61,302 bases of DNA from an uncultured Anaerobiospirillum sp. (GTDB taxonomy: Bacteria > Pseudomonadota > Gammaproteobacteria > Enterobacterales > Succinivibrionaceae), in contig CALXOW010000015.1 of assembly GCA_944390115.1 (NCBI GenBank), forward strand, positions 1 to 61,302. Reading direction: 5' to 3'. Positions 34,334 through 43,240 of the stretch are shown one piece after another. A program made the translations under genes and the position numbers. How positions within the stretch are numbered: position 1 is the stretch's first letter; the number at the start of each line of letters is the position of its first letter. Under the pieces are notes generated by a model. That model was given only the letters and a program-made list of their open reading frames with translations, did no database searches and was not told the DNA's origin.

Positions 34334-36241
34334 ATGAAGGTTGTAGCCTTAGTAGGCTGCCCGAACGTCGGCAAGTCTACCCTCTTTAACCGTTTAACCA
34401 AGACTCGTGACGCCTTAGTGGCCGACTTTCCGGGCTTAACCCGCGATCGTAAGTATGGTCGTGCCCTCTACGATGGCCGCGAGTACATCGTGATTGACAC
34501 CGGTGGTATCGCTGAAGACGCCGAGCAGCCATCAGATTTAACCCAGCGCATGACCTCGCAGGCTCTGCTTGCGATCGATGAGTGCGATTTAGTGCTCTTT
34601 ATGGTCGACGCACGTGCGGGCATCTTGCCGGGCGACTACAGCGTGGCCGACTATATCCGCAAGTCTGGTAAGCCTTGCGCTATTGTCGCCAACAAGGTCG
34701 ACGGCATGGATCAAGACATTGCCGGTACCGACTTCTACGCTTTAGGCTTAGGTGAGGTCTATCAGACCGCTGTGGTCCACGGCCGTGGCGTCAATATCCT
34801 GCTCGACGAGGTGATCGCGCCAGTCTTGCGTGAGGAAGGCCCGCTTGAGAGCGACATTCCTGACACCCAAGAGTACGAGGAGTCCGACGACTTAGGCGAG
34901 GACGAATTTGGCTTAAGTGAGATGGCCAAGTCCGCTCACAATAAGGCCATGCTGCGCGGCGAGCTCGAAACAGACGATGATGACGCAGAGCCAGCTGCTA
35001 CGGATGACCTGGCCAATGCTGCGTTAAATGAGCTGCTCGAGGAGCAAGCCGAGGCGGTCGCCGCCAAGCTGCGTGAGCCGGACTCAGAGTGGGAGCAGGG
35101 CTTTGAGTTCTTGGACAATGTGCCGGTTGATTACACCGGTGGTGGCTACGATTGGCACGCCTTCCGTGAGGCCCAGCGCACTCACGCCAAGGGCGAGATG
35201 ACCGAGGCCGAAAAGGCCCAGGCCGCTGAGAGCACCAAGACCCCATTTGCCGATCTGCCGATCAAGTTTGCCTTAGTGGGCAAGCCAAATGTCGGCAAGT
35301 CGACCCTGACCAATCGCATGTTAGGTGAGGAGCGCGTGGTGGTCGCGGATATGCCGGGCACCACCCGTGACTCGATTTACATTCCGCTCGAGCGCAATGG
35401 CCAGAAGTACATCGTGATCGACACCGCCGGTGTCCGTAAGCGCCGCAAGGTCAATGAGGCGATTGAGAAGTTCTCGATTGTTAAGACCTTAAAGGCGATT
35501 GAGGACTGCAATGTCGCGATCTTGGTGATCGACGCGCGCGAGCACATCACCGACCAAGACCTGTCACTCTTGAGCTTTATCTTAGACTCGGGCCGCTCCT
35601 TAGTGATTGCGGTCAACAAGTGGGACGGCTTGACCACCGAGTTTAAGGACGAGATCAAGAAGGAGTTAGACCTGCGCTTAGGCTTTGTTGACTTTGCGCG
35701 CGTCCACTTCATTTCGGCGCTGCATGGCACCGGCGTGGGCAATCTCTTTGATTCGATCAACGAGGCCTATGAGTCCGCGACCCGCCGCAACAGCTCATCG
35801 ACCTTAAACCGCGTCTTGCAGGCTGCGACCCAAGAGCACGAGCCGCCAGTCTCAGGTGGCCGCCGCATCAAGCTTAAGTACGCCCATGCTGGTGGCTACA
35901 ATCCACCGCGCATCATCATTCACGGCAACAAGGTCTCCAAGATGCCAGATAGCTACAAGCGCTATCTCATCAACTGCTACCGCAAGTCCTTAGGGATTAT
36001 GGGCAGCCCGATCATCTTGGAGTTCAAGGAAGGCGATAACCCATACGCCAACCAAAAGCCAGCGCAGAAGCGCCTGACGCAATCGGCGATGCGTGCCGAG
36101 CGCCGCAAGGCCGAGACGGAGCGCCGCTATGCCCGCGCCGCCAGCAAGGCCGAGCGCGCCCAGAACCGCGTGATTGCCGAGGCCAAGCGCACCGGCGCCG
36201 GGGTCGTGCTCAAGAAGCGCCCAAAGCCTAAGGCCAAGTAG
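34334..36241 (+). CDS. der: Tandem GTPase Der (EngA), ribosome assembly
   Basis: An essential GTPase for 50S subunit maturation. The 635 residues compare with 490 in E. coli. The first G domain shows GCPNVGKST (8-16), [13 protein letters not shown] and NKVDG. The second starts with GKPNVGKST (near 316), then [16 protein letters not shown] and NKWDG. The KH-like domain follows with [18 protein letters not shown]. Two additions explain the length: an acidic insert of about 140 residues between the G domains (including [20 protein letters not shown]) and a basic C-terminal tail of about 60 residues ([15 protein letters not shown]). The start at 34334 matches the family N-terminus directly. Confidence 0.96.
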   Translation: MKVVALVGCPNVGKSTLFNRLTKTRDALVADFPGLTRDRKYGRALYDGREYIVIDTGGIAEDAEQPSDLTQRMTSQALLAIDECDLVLFMVDARAGILPGDYSVADYIRKSGKPCAIVANKVDGMDQDIAGTDFYALGLGEVYQTAVVHGRGVNILLDEVIAPVLREEGPLESDIPDTQEYEESDDLGEDEFGLSEMAKSAHNKAMLRGELETDDDDAEPAATDDLANAALNELLEEQAEAVAAKLREPDSEWEQGFEFLDNVPVDYTGGGYDWHAFREAQRTHAKGEMTEAEKAQAAESTKTPFADLPIKFALVGKPNVGKSTLTNRMLGEERVVVADMPGTTRDSIYIPLERNGQKYIVIDTAGVRKRRKVNEAIEKFSIVKTLKAIEDCNVAILVIDAREHITDQDLSLLSFILDSGRSLVIAVNKWDGLTTEFKDEIKKELDLRLGFVDFARVHFISALHGTGVGNLFDSINEAYESATRRNSSSTLNRVLQAATQEHEPPVSGGRRIKLKYAHAGGYNPPRIIIHGNKVSKMPDSYKRYLINCYRKSLGIMGSPIILEFKEGDNPYANQKPAQKRLTQSAMRAERRKAETERRYARAASKAERAQNRVIAEAKRTGAGVVLKKRPKPKAK

Positions 36242-36270
36242 CCGCTCACCAACAAAAAAGCAAAAAGCAT

Positions 36271-36316
36271 AAAAGCCGCAGCAGGCGGGTCCTTAAGGGC
36301 CCGCCCGCTGCGGCTT
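36271..36316. terminator. Terminator between der and array 2
   Basis: AAAAGCCGCAGC-A-GGCGGG pairs with CCCGCC-C-GCTGCGGCTTT. Being symmetrical, it can end der from the left and the peptide array from the right. Confidence 0.8.
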
Positions 36317-36353
36317 TGTGTTAGCTGCGCGGCTGCCTGATTTTTAGCCTGTG

Positions 36354-36425
36354 TTAACTTGCGGCGTAGATCAGAAGCGCGAAGACTGCGATCAGCGTTC
36401 CAATGCTGAAAGCGACCATGAGCAT
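36354..36425 (-). CDS. 23-residue membrane peptide, array 2 copy 4
   Basis: Last gene of the array. It starts MLMVAFSIGTLIAVFA and ends LLIYAAS. It keeps the length and the SIGTL core, but lacks the Asp-Trp pair seen in the other three. AAGAGGAGACTGACA precedes the ATG, the same ribosome binding site sequence as copy 1. It ends about 38 bp before the shared terminator. Confidence 0.75.
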   Translation of the reverse strand: MLMVAFSIGTLIAVFALLIYAAS

Positions 36426-36455
36426 TGTCAGTCTCCTCTTAACTGCTTGACGGCG

Positions 36456-36527
36456 TTACCTGGCGGCCCAGTCTAAAATCAAGAAGACTACGACCAGCGT
36501 ACCTAAAGAAAATAACACCCCGATCAT
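36456..36527 (-). CDS. 23-residue membrane peptide, array 2 copy 3
   Basis: Starts MIGVLFSLGTLVVVFLI and ends LDWAAR. It differs from copy 2 by one conservative residue (Val for Ile), although several codons differ synonymously (TTA/TTG, GGT/GGC, CTG/TTA), a sign of protein-level selection. AGAGAGG lies nine bases before the ATG. Confidence 0.8.
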   Translation of the reverse strand: MIGVLFSLGTLVVVFLILDWAAR

Positions 36528-36558
36528 TGTGGATTCCTCTCTTAACTGCTTGACGGCG

Positions 36559-36630
36559 TTATCTAGCGGCCCAGTCCAAAATCAAGAAGACCACGATTAA
36601 CGTGCCTAAAGAAAACAACACCCCGATCAT
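36559..36630 (-). CDS. 23-residue membrane peptide, array 2 copy 2
   Basis: Starts MIGVLFSLGTLIVVFLI and ends LDWAAR: one hydrophobic helix, then Asp-Trp and a terminal Arg. Ribosome binding site AAGAGG. The 31-bp spacers on both sides share the sequence ACGCCGTCAAGC. Confidence 0.8.
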   Translation of the reverse strand: MIGVLFSLGTLIVVFLILDWAAR

Positions 36631-36661
36631 TGTGGATTCCTCTTTTGATAGCTTGACGGCG

Positions 36662-36733
36662 TTAGCGCGAGGCCCAGTCTAAGACTAGGAATACCGCGAC
36701 CTGTGTGCCTAAGGTGAAAAGCATCATGATCAT
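36662..36733 (-). CDS. 23-residue membrane peptide, array 2 copy 1
   Basis: First gene of the array in the direction of transcription. It starts MIMMLFTLGTQVAVFLV and ends LDWASR. AGAGGAG lies eight bases before the ATG. All four genes are exactly 72 nt, have a period of 102-103 bp, and should be read from one transcript. No family is recognised; candidates by analogy are small subunits or regulators of a membrane complex, or membrane-active peptides. Confidence 0.8.
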   Translation of the reverse strand: MIMMLFTLGTQVAVFLVLDWASR

Positions 36734-36898
36734 GTGTCAGTCTCCTCTGGTGGAACCTCAGCGCCAGGATTGACTTTAAGCGCCCGTGCCCTGCGGCTGA
36801 CCGCTCTCACATCCAAGCAGCATAGGGTGGGTTCAAGTTGCTCCGCTGGGGCTCTAACCTTGGACGTGCGCCAAGTTAAGCTTTTTCCTCGTGGTTTT

Positions 36899-36926
36899 AG
36901 AATATCACTTAATGCCGTGCCTGCAA
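36899..36926 (-). promoter_or_regulatory. Weak candidate promoter for array 2
   Basis: On the minus strand TTGCAG, 16 bp, then TATTCT, about 165 bp before copy 1. Each box matches the sigma-70 consensus at four of six positions. It overlaps the end of the putative small Cys-containing gene, so it is tentative. Confidence 0.25.
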
Positions 36927-37069
36927 AGTGGACATTGGTTGCTTCTTGCGCTTTGCGCCCAAACGTAGTCCTTAATGACTAGCAGCTCCTTGTGCTTAAT
37001 TGCTTTTGCCTGGTTTGGCATAAACTCCCTGTCGTACCCGTTCTTGGGGCACACTAGTTCCAGCGCCAT
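36905..37069 (-). CDS. Possible 54-residue Cys-containing protein
   Basis: From ATG 37069 it reads MALELVCPKNGYDREFMPNQ and ends QCPLCRHGIK. The CPLCRHG ending and a further Cys-Pro near the N-terminus suggest a small metal-binding (zinc-ribbon-like) domain with one ligand unclear. No ribosome binding site is evident; a TTG start eleven codons upstream is an alternative. It lies upstream of array 2 on the same strand, 172 bp before copy 1. Coding status is uncertain. Confidence 0.35.
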   Translation of the reverse strand: MALELVCPKNGYDREFMPNQAKAIKHKELLVIKDYVWAQSARSNQCPLCRHGIK

Positions 37070-37469
37070 CTTTTTTGCGCGAAGTTTACCCCGCCCGTCC
37101 AATTTTTTGCTATGCTTGCATAGGTCAGAGCTACTGGGGTCAGACCGGAGCCTGACGTGGAGGAGGATTATTTGAGCCTTGGAGCTTAGTGTGGCGCTGG
37201 ATGGCGCTCATCATGTAAGGCATGATGCCGCAGCTGCAAGGTCGTAGGTAAGAGCAAGCTAACAATTATTTAGAGTCTGGTTTTATAGGTGCATCACAAC
37301 GTAGCACCAGTCTTAGTAAGAAGCTGGGTTAATAGCTGTGAACTGACTTGGTGGTACGCCCGGGCTTAAGGTTGCCAACTGGCTTAAACTGGCTTGGTGT
37401 TGGGCTTGGGATTGTGATGTCGTAATTGTCTGACCGATTCAGCGTTGCACGACGTTGTGGAGTGACATC
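37070..37469. other. Leader region of proQ
   Basis: 400 bp with no gene. It contains a perfect stem CATCATG/CATGATG near 37210 and a small hairpin GTCAG/CTGAC near 37140. GGAGGAGG at about 37160 is followed by a TTG-initiated frame of only five codons. Probably a long proQ 5' untranslated region. Confidence 0.4.
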
Positions 37470-39512
37470 ATGGAAGGCGAAAACTCAAACGAGCTGACCG
37501 CTCCAGAGAAGCCAAAGCGGGTCCGCCGCACCAAGGCGCAGATCGAAGCCGATAAGGCTGCAGCTGAAGCAGCTGCTGCCGCTGCCGTTGCTGCCGGGGA
37601 AGAGGCACCAAAGAAGCGCACCCGCCGTACCAAGGCCCAAATCGAGGCCGACAAAGCCGCTGAGGCAGCTGCCGCTGCCGCCGCATCGACCAATGAAGCC
37701 GTAGCTGAGCCGGAAGCTGAGGAAGCTCCAAAGAAGCGTACGCGCCGCACCAAGGCCCAAATCGAGGCTGATAAGGCCGCCGAAGAAGCTGCTAAGGCTG
37801 CTGCCGCTGAGGCCGCTCCAGCTGAGGCTGAGGAAGCCCCAAAGAAGCGCACGCGCCGCACCAAGGCCCAAATCGAGGCTGATAAGGCCGCTGAAGAGGC
37901 CGCCAAGGCTGCTGCCGCTGAGGCCGCTGCTGAAGCTCCTGCTGAGGCTGAGGAAGCCCCGAAGAAGCGCACCCGCCGCACTAAGGCTCAGATTGAGGCC
38001 GATAAGGCTGCCGCCGCTACCGCTCAGGGGGAGTTGCTGTTCGAGGAAGTCTCTGACGCTGAGGCTCCCGCCGCTGAGGCCGCAGCTCCAGAGACGCCTG
38101 CTGCTGAGCCTGAAGCTCCAGCCGCCGAGGCCGCAGCTCCAGAGACGCCTGCTGCTGAGCCTGAAGCTCCAGCCGCCGAGGCCGCAGCTCCAGAGACGCC
38201 TGCTGCTGAGCCTGAAGCTCCAGCTGCCGAGCCTGCTGCACCTGAGACTCCAGCCGCTGAGGCCGCTGCTGCTGAAGCACCTGCTGCAGAGGCGCCTGCT
38301 GCTGCGCCAGCCCCAGCTCCTGATTACAGCACGGCCGAGGGGGTTGCCTCTCTGCTTAAAGACTTAAAGGAGCTCGGCAAGCTGGACGAGGCAACGGTTA
38401 CCGCTTTAACGCCGCTGGTCGCGGTTAACCCTGAGGCCGCTAAGAGCGCTGCCTTAGCTGCGGCCGGTCCTGATGCTTTAGCTGCAGTCGAGGCCAAGCG
38501 CGCGCAAGCTGCCGCTGCCCCAGCTGCTCCTAAGGAGAAGCGTCCGCCTAAGGCTAAGCGTCCACGCTTAACGCCAGCTGAGCGTCAGGCACGCATGGAG
38601 CGCGTCAAGGCTGAGCGCAAGGCCGCTCAAGAGCGTCGTGCCCGTGAAAAGGAAGCACGCAATAAGTTCCTGAGCTTCCTGGCAATTGCCTTCCCTAAGG
38701 CCATCTTCGTCGATCGCGATAAGCGCATCCCACTCAAGGTCGGTATCGCCCAAGAGATCTTGGAGCGTCTGCGCCCAATGGAGGCTCAGTACAAGTACTT
38801 CGACAAGGAGCGCTACAAGATCCTCCACAACTACTGCCACTCCTTACCTTACCTCGAGCGCTTAGCCGAGGGCGTTGACCGCGTTGACCTCGATGGCAAC
38901 TTCGCCGGTCATGTCGAGGAGGAGCACAAGGCCAATGCGCTTGAGGAGATCGAGCGCATCAAGAAGGAGATCGCCGCTCACGTCGCCAAGATGAAGGCCA
39001 AGGCCAAGAAGAAGATGGCGCCAAAGAAGCCACAGCAGCGTCGTCCAGGTGGCCCAAGCCGTCCGCGTCCGGGCGTGCCTACCACCTCAGGTGGCTATCA
39101 GAACCGCTACCAGCAAGGTGGCGCGGGCAACTCCTACCCAAGCTCGCCAAGCGGTTACCAAAACCGCTACCAGCAGCCAGGCGGCTACCAGAGTGGCGGC
39201 GGTTATCAGAACCGCTACCAGCAGCCAGGTGGCGGCTACCAGAGCGGTGGTGGTTACCAAAACCGCTACCAGCCAGGTGGCAGCTACCAGAGCGGTGGTG
39301 GCTACCAGAACCGCTATCAGCCAGGCGGCAGCTACCAGAGTGGTGGTGGCTACCAGAACCGCTACCAGCCGGGTGGTGGCTACCAGTCGGGCAGCTATCG
39401 CCCACAGGGTAGCTATAATCCGCAAGGTGGTGCGAGCTCGACCAGTGGCACCGGTACTGGCCCTAAGGTCGTACACCGTAAGGTGTTCACCATCAAGAAG
39501 AATGAGAGCTAA
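37470..39512 (+). CDS. proQ: Enlarged ProQ/FinO-domain RNA chaperone
   Basis: A global RNA-binding protein. 680 residues from ATG 37470 (GGAG seven bases upstream), about three times E. coli ProQ (232). Order: five tandem copies of a basic repeat with core RRTKAQIEADKAA (1-190); an Ala/Pro/Glu repeat PAAEAAAPETPAAEPEA (195-290); a spacer; the ProQ/FinO domain (about 392-490) with FPKAIFVDRDKRIPLKVG and RYKILHNYCHSLPYLERL; a basic helical linker (KKEIAAHVAKMKAKAKKK); and a C-terminal Gly/Tyr-rich tail with eight or more copies of GYQNRYQ plus PGG or SGG (about 540-645). The tail resembles phase-separating RGG/YG tails. In E. coli ProQ lies next to prc; not here. Confidence 0.92.
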   Translation: MEGENSNELTAPEKPKRVRRTKAQIEADKAAAEAAAAAAVAAGEEAPKKRTRRTKAQIEADKAAEAAAAAAASTNEAVAEPEAEEAPKKRTRRTKAQIEADKAAEEAAKAAAAEAAPAEAEEAPKKRTRRTKAQIEADKAAEEAAKAAAAEAAAEAPAEAEEAPKKRTRRTKAQIEADKAAAATAQGELLFEEVSDAEAPAAEAAAPETPAAEPEAPAAEAAAPETPAAEPEAPAAEAAAPETPAAEPEAPAAEPAAPETPAAEAAAAEAPAAEAPAAAPAPAPDYSTAEGVASLLKDLKELGKLDEATVTALTPLVAVNPEAAKSAALAAAGPDALAAVEAKRAQAAAAPAAPKEKRPPKAKRPRLTPAERQARMERVKAERKAAQERRAREKEARNKFLSFLAIAFPKAIFVDRDKRIPLKVGIAQEILERLRPMEAQYKYFDKERYKILHNYCHSLPYLERLAEGVDRVDLDGNFAGHVEEEHKANALEEIERIKKEIAAHVAKMKAKAKKKMAPKKPQQRRPGGPSRPRPGVPTTSGGYQNRYQQGGAGNSYPSSPSGYQNRYQQPGGYQSGGGYQNRYQQPGGGYQSGGGYQNRYQPGGSYQSGGGYQNRYQPGGSYQSGGGYQNRYQPGGGYQSGSYRPQGSYNPQGGASSTSGTGTGPKVVHRKVFTIKKNES

Positions 39513-39599
39513 CCAAGATTTTGGTGGCACCGCGTAAGCGCTGCGGTGGGCAGAGCCCACCGCTTCATTCCCTCTGAGTTGAGCTCAACTCAGAGGTCA

Positions 39600-39640
39600 T
39601 AAAAAAAGCAGCTGAGGCTTGGCCTCAGCTGCTTTTTTAT
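39600..39640. terminator. Bidirectional terminator between proQ and maf
   Basis: AAAAAAGCAGCTGAGGC and GCCTCAGCTGCTTTTTT flank TTG. A perfect 17-bp stem with A/T tracts on both sides serves both converging genes. Confidence 0.92.
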
Positions 39641-39658
39641 TATTGGGAGATCGAGGCG

Positions 39659-42034
39659 CTACTCGTAGCGCTTAACGAACTTCTGATTTGGATAGTTCTT
39701 GCGATCTTCCTCGGTGACGTATGGCTTGCGTGGCGTGAAGTCAGGGGCCTTTAAGCTGCCATGGTCATAGCCGATGTGACCGTGCATGTGGACGTGGTGG
39801 TCCTCAGCACAATAATCTGGAACAAAATCAAAGAGGCGCATGCTGTCCTCTAAGAAGGCGTTGATATAGCACAGGTGATCGTCGGCCAGGCGAATCGCCT
39901 TTTGCTCGTCCTTGGTCTGGTAGAGCGCACGGAAGATCATCGCGAACATACCGTAGAGCGAGCCATCGATGTACTTTGGCAGGTCGCGGTCACGCGTCTG
40001 GTTGTACAGATTGATGAGCTCGCAGACACTCTGGAGTAAGAAGACGTACTCTAAGCGGGTACGTGGGCGCTGCTCACGATTTAACATCGTCATGATGCGG
40101 CCGATCATGAGCTTGAAGCTGTGCTTGTCGATGAGGTCATCGTACTCCTCAGGAGTGAACTTGACCTCAAAGGTCTTCTCGTTATCCATGAAGTCGACAA
40201 AGGCGTCACGGTCAAAGTCCGGCAGCTCTTGCCACCAGGTGAGGTCTTCACTGTGCATTGGCTCTGCTTCCTTGAGCTTGGCGCCATCGGAGCAGTTGTA
40301 GTAGCGAATGCCCTCACGCTTGCCACTGCGCATGATTACGTCCATGTAGTTGGCCGAGAGGCGATAGACGTAGGAGCTAGCAACCGTACCGCCAAAGTTG
40401 CCCTCTAAGGTGTAGTTGAGGGCGTTGACGTTGGTGTGGCGCTCGCGGGTCTTATAGAAGACGTTTTCTTCTGGGTGGGTACGTTGATCTTCGCGCTTAG
40501 TGCCGTTATCTACACCGAAATAATATATGTTCCGGAACTTAAGCGCAGTAGAACTAACCGTACCGAGGTTGCTAACGAGGGGATTCATTAAAGAAATACC
40601 CGTGATCTTAACTCCCTCTCTAAATAATCTACATGCTAAGTGCCAATAGAACGTTTCATCAGTCTTACCGAAGATCGCGTGGTGGTCAAAGAACTTAGGT
40701 ACTTCTGGGTGGATCACGTCACCGGCGATCATAATGCAATCGCGCAGGTAGTCCTTGTCAGGGATGATCGACAAGTGCTCCGAGACAATACGTAAGCGCT
40801 CGGTGGCCGCATAGAAAGTAGGCTTGATGCCCGCGTTGTACAGGGTCTCAATGGCGGTACCACAGGCGATAATGATCACCTTGTCCTGGACCTTGCGTAA
40901 GAACGGCAAATCATGCGAGAGCGATGGACCGTTACCGACCACGCAGCATGGGGTGCAACGCCACTTCTCAGGCAGCTCGGTTAAGCGGCTGACAAAGTGG
41001 GTCTTGTTCTTGATGTGGTTCATGCCGTGGGATACGGCAAAGAGGTGGTCATCATAGAAGCCTAAAGTGGCGTAAGTACGCTCATAGTCCTCGGTGATAC
41101 GGCTGACAATCTCATTGATCTCAGGGGAGCGGTAGTGCACGATGTTCCATAAGAAGCCTGCGAACATACGGCCATGGCGCTCATAGAAGGCGTTCATGTC
41201 CTCGAAGACTTCTTCCTTGGTCTGGCCCACCATGAGGTAGATACCACGGTGATTCTCTGAGATAAAGGTTAAGAGATTGGCCCAGTCAAAGGCGTGGAGC
41301 GAAGCGTAGAACAGGTCGGCATTAGGCTCAATTAAGATCATATTGCCCACCTCAATGCGCTCGTAGAGGTGACCAATGTGATAGCCCAGGCCCACACCTA
41401 CCACGATGCAGATTGGGCAGGAGTTCGTAAGAAGTGGGGTTGGATTTGGCTCGACGTGCTGCTCTTGGAAGCGCACGATTTCGTTTAAGTAACGGTGGTG
41501 GATCTGACCTAAGATCTCGTGATCGACACTGTACTTTAACTGCTTGAACGGCGAACGCTCGAGCACTAAGTCAACCTGGGCGTTGCACAGCTCAACTGGG
41601 TTGTAGGTCTTGTAAAAGAACTCGTTACGATCTGGGAAGAAAAGGTTAGGGATGCCGTTGGAGGTGCAGATGAACTCTAAAGGCTCGCTTGGCTTAAAGT
41701 CCTTGAAGCGCTCGTAGATGTCTGGCAGGTACTTCTTGAAGGCCGCCATATTGTTGGCAAAGCGCTCCACCAGCATATCGGCCATCACGCCTTGTAGCTC
41801 GACCAGCTTAGAGATGTGCTCGTTGCTCAGCTCTTCCTGGGTGCCGACGTGCGAGGACAGGTCGTTTAAGTCGGTTGGGTCAAAGCCCAAGTCGGACTTA
41901 AAGTCATCTAAGACTTGGCGCCTGGTTTTAAAGGTAGCATCAAGGGCCGAAAATTCTTCTTTAGGAGTGGCTGATGCGGCGGTGTTGTCATCCGCGCGTG
42001 GTGCTTCCTGAGCCTGATTAGGTTCGAGTGACAT
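39659..42034 (-). CDS. Maf-type motility glycosyltransferase (DUF115)
   Basis: Transfers a nonulosonic acid such as pseudaminic acid to flagellin, needed for filament assembly in polar flagellates. The 791 residues include an N-terminal region, the central DUF115 core (about residue 335 on) with CCVVGNGPSLSHDLPFLRK and ACGTAIETLYNAGIKPTF, and a helical C-terminus. CIVVGVGLGYHIGHLYE (about 205) is the second nucleotide-binding-like segment typical of Maf proteins. It lies downstream of fliS and fliT on the same strand, the usual flagellin-maturation neighbourhood. No sugar-biosynthesis genes are in the window. Confidence 0.9.
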   Translation of the reverse strand: MSLEPNQAQEAPRADDNTAASATPKEEFSALDATFKTRRQVLDDFKSDLGFDPTDLNDLSSHVGTQEELSNEHISKLVELQGVMADMLVERFANNMAAFKKYLPDIYERFKDFKPSEPLEFICTSNGIPNLFFPDRNEFFYKTYNPVELCNAQVDLVLERSPFKQLKYSVDHEILGQIHHRYLNEIVRFQEQHVEPNPTPLLTNSCPICIVVGVGLGYHIGHLYERIEVGNMILIEPNADLFYASLHAFDWANLLTFISENHRGIYLMVGQTKEEVFEDMNAFYERHGRMFAGFLWNIVHYRSPEINEIVSRITEDYERTYATLGFYDDHLFAVSHGMNHIKNKTHFVSRLTELPEKWRCTPCCVVGNGPSLSHDLPFLRKVQDKVIIIACGTAIETLYNAGIKPTFYAATERLRIVSEHLSIIPDKDYLRDCIMIAGDVIHPEVPKFFDHHAIFGKTDETFYWHLACRLFREGVKITGISLMNPLVSNLGTVSSTALKFRNIYYFGVDNGTKREDQRTHPEENVFYKTRERHTNVNALNYTLEGNFGGTVASSYVYRLSANYMDVIMRSGKREGIRYYNCSDGAKLKEAEPMHSEDLTWWQELPDFDRDAFVDFMDNEKTFEVKFTPEEYDDLIDKHSFKLMIGRIMTMLNREQRPRTRLEYVFLLQSVCELINLYNQTRDRDLPKYIDGSLYGMFAMIFRALYQTKDEQKAIRLADDHLCYINAFLEDSMRLFDFVPDYCAEDHHVHMHGHIGYDHGSLKAPDFTPRKPYVTEEDRKNYPNQKFVKRYE

Positions 42035-42192
42035 GTTGATTCCTTGATGATCCCAAGACCAAAAGTTAATTTGAAAACGGGGCGCTGTTAGCAGCTGAGT
42101 GCGCTAGGCCAGCCTTGAACTGGCCTGCTCCTACCTGAGGTTTGCCTGAAATCGGGCTTGCTTCAAAGTGGAGCCTGACCTCAAGCGGCAGC

Positions 42193-42540
42193 CTAAAACA
42201 GGCGCCGCCGGCCATCGTAGCTGCTGACGCGCTTATAGACGTTGGAGCCCTTGGAGCCGCGCTTTAAGCCGCGCAATTGGGCGCGTGTTTTCGCTTGCTC
42301 ACTATTGAGCACGCTGAGCTGATCGCTGGTGACCTCATAAAGCGACTTGAGGTACTCGTCGAAATCAGGGCGCTCGTCGGCACTGACCTCAAGCGAGAGC
42401 TCATAGAGACGCTTAAAGAGCTGCTCTTTTTGCGCCGCTAGCTCATTGGCGCGCTCTAAGTCATCTTGTTCCAAGGCATCGTTGATCGCGTCTTCGTTAT
42501 CATCAATGGCCTTGGCTAAATCTAGCAGCTCTTGTTGCAT
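42193..42540 (-). CDS. fliT: FliT-like flagellar export chaperone
   Basis: 115 residues, all helical and charged, beginning MQQELLDLAKAIDDNEDAIN and ending in a basic tail (KRVSSYDGRRRLF). FliT chaperones the filament cap protein FliD. Length (FliT is about 120), composition and position between fliS and maf support the assignment. Sequence similarity in this family is always weak, so the call rests mainly on context. Confidence 0.7.
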   Translation of the reverse strand: MQQELLDLAKAIDDNEDAINDALEQDDLERANELAAQKEQLFKRLYELSLEVSADERPDFDEYLKSLYEVTSDQLSVLNSEQAKTRAQLRGLKRGSKGSNVYKRVSSYDGRRRLF

Positions 42541-42754
42541 CGCTATTTCCTAATGGGCTCAAGAGCCTCGCATTAAGTGTTATTACGGCAGCGCGCGGCT
42601 GCCGCTTGAGAAGAAGCCTTCCTAAAAGGCAATTGGCAGCACATCTTGAGTTGGGCTGCGACCCACGGCTGTGCCCCTTAAGCTCGGACCGCGCCTTACG
42701 AGCGGCGCTGCGTCATGCAGTACTCTGCTTGGGCGCTAGGCTAGGGGCGGGCGC

Positions 42755-43240
42755 TTAGACCGCGCCGTCGATCAGCTTGTTATCTGGGTCGTAGTTGTGC
42801 TGGAAGTGCTCAGCGTTCTGGCGCATCTTGCTCTGCGCTTCCTTGATCGCCGACAGCGGAATCGAGTCCCAGGCCTCCTTGATCGGCATGAAGGCGCGCA
42901 GCGCGTCATCGATCGGCTGTGGGCTCATCTCAATGGTGGCCTCGGCTAACTTATCTAACATGAAGTCGTAGATTAAGGCGAGGTTGTGCGCGATCTCTGG
43001 GGCGTGGGACGGATCTAAGGTGTCCTTTAAGTGCTGAATGATGGCCTGGGCCGACGCAATGCGTTGGGCCTTCTCCGCCAAATCGCCGCGCGCAATCGCG
43101 CCCTTGGCTTGACCTAAGCGCTCAAAGACACCTTGGAACAGAGCCTTGGTGATAGTGTAAGGATCGGCAACGGCGAGCTCAGCGTTGACTGAGGCCTTGC
43201 GATACTCCTTCATCATATCTTGCGGTTTGGTAATGAACAT
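42755..43240 (-). CDS. fliS: Flagellin export chaperone FliS
   Basis: Binds the flagellin C-terminus in the cytoplasm and keeps it unfolded for export. 161 residues from ATG 43240 (AGGAG six bases upstream); the usual length is 125-150. The N-terminus has the family pattern QDMMKEYRKASVNAELAVAD followed by PYTITKALFQGVFERLGQAKGAI, in which an aromatic/hydrophobic helix precedes the first long helix. Later LIYDFMLDKLAEA and MPIKEAWDSI match FliS helices. The frame upstream to 43318 is rejected in favour of the good ribosome binding site. 214 bp separate it from fliT. Confidence 0.9.
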   Translation of the reverse strand: MFITKPQDMMKEYRKASVNAELAVADPYTITKALFQGVFERLGQAKGAIARGDLAEKAQRIASAQAIIQHLKDTLDPSHAPEIAHNLALIYDFMLDKLAEATIEMSPQPIDDALRAFMPIKEAWDSIPLSAIKEAQSKMRQNAEHFQHNYDPDNKLIDGAV

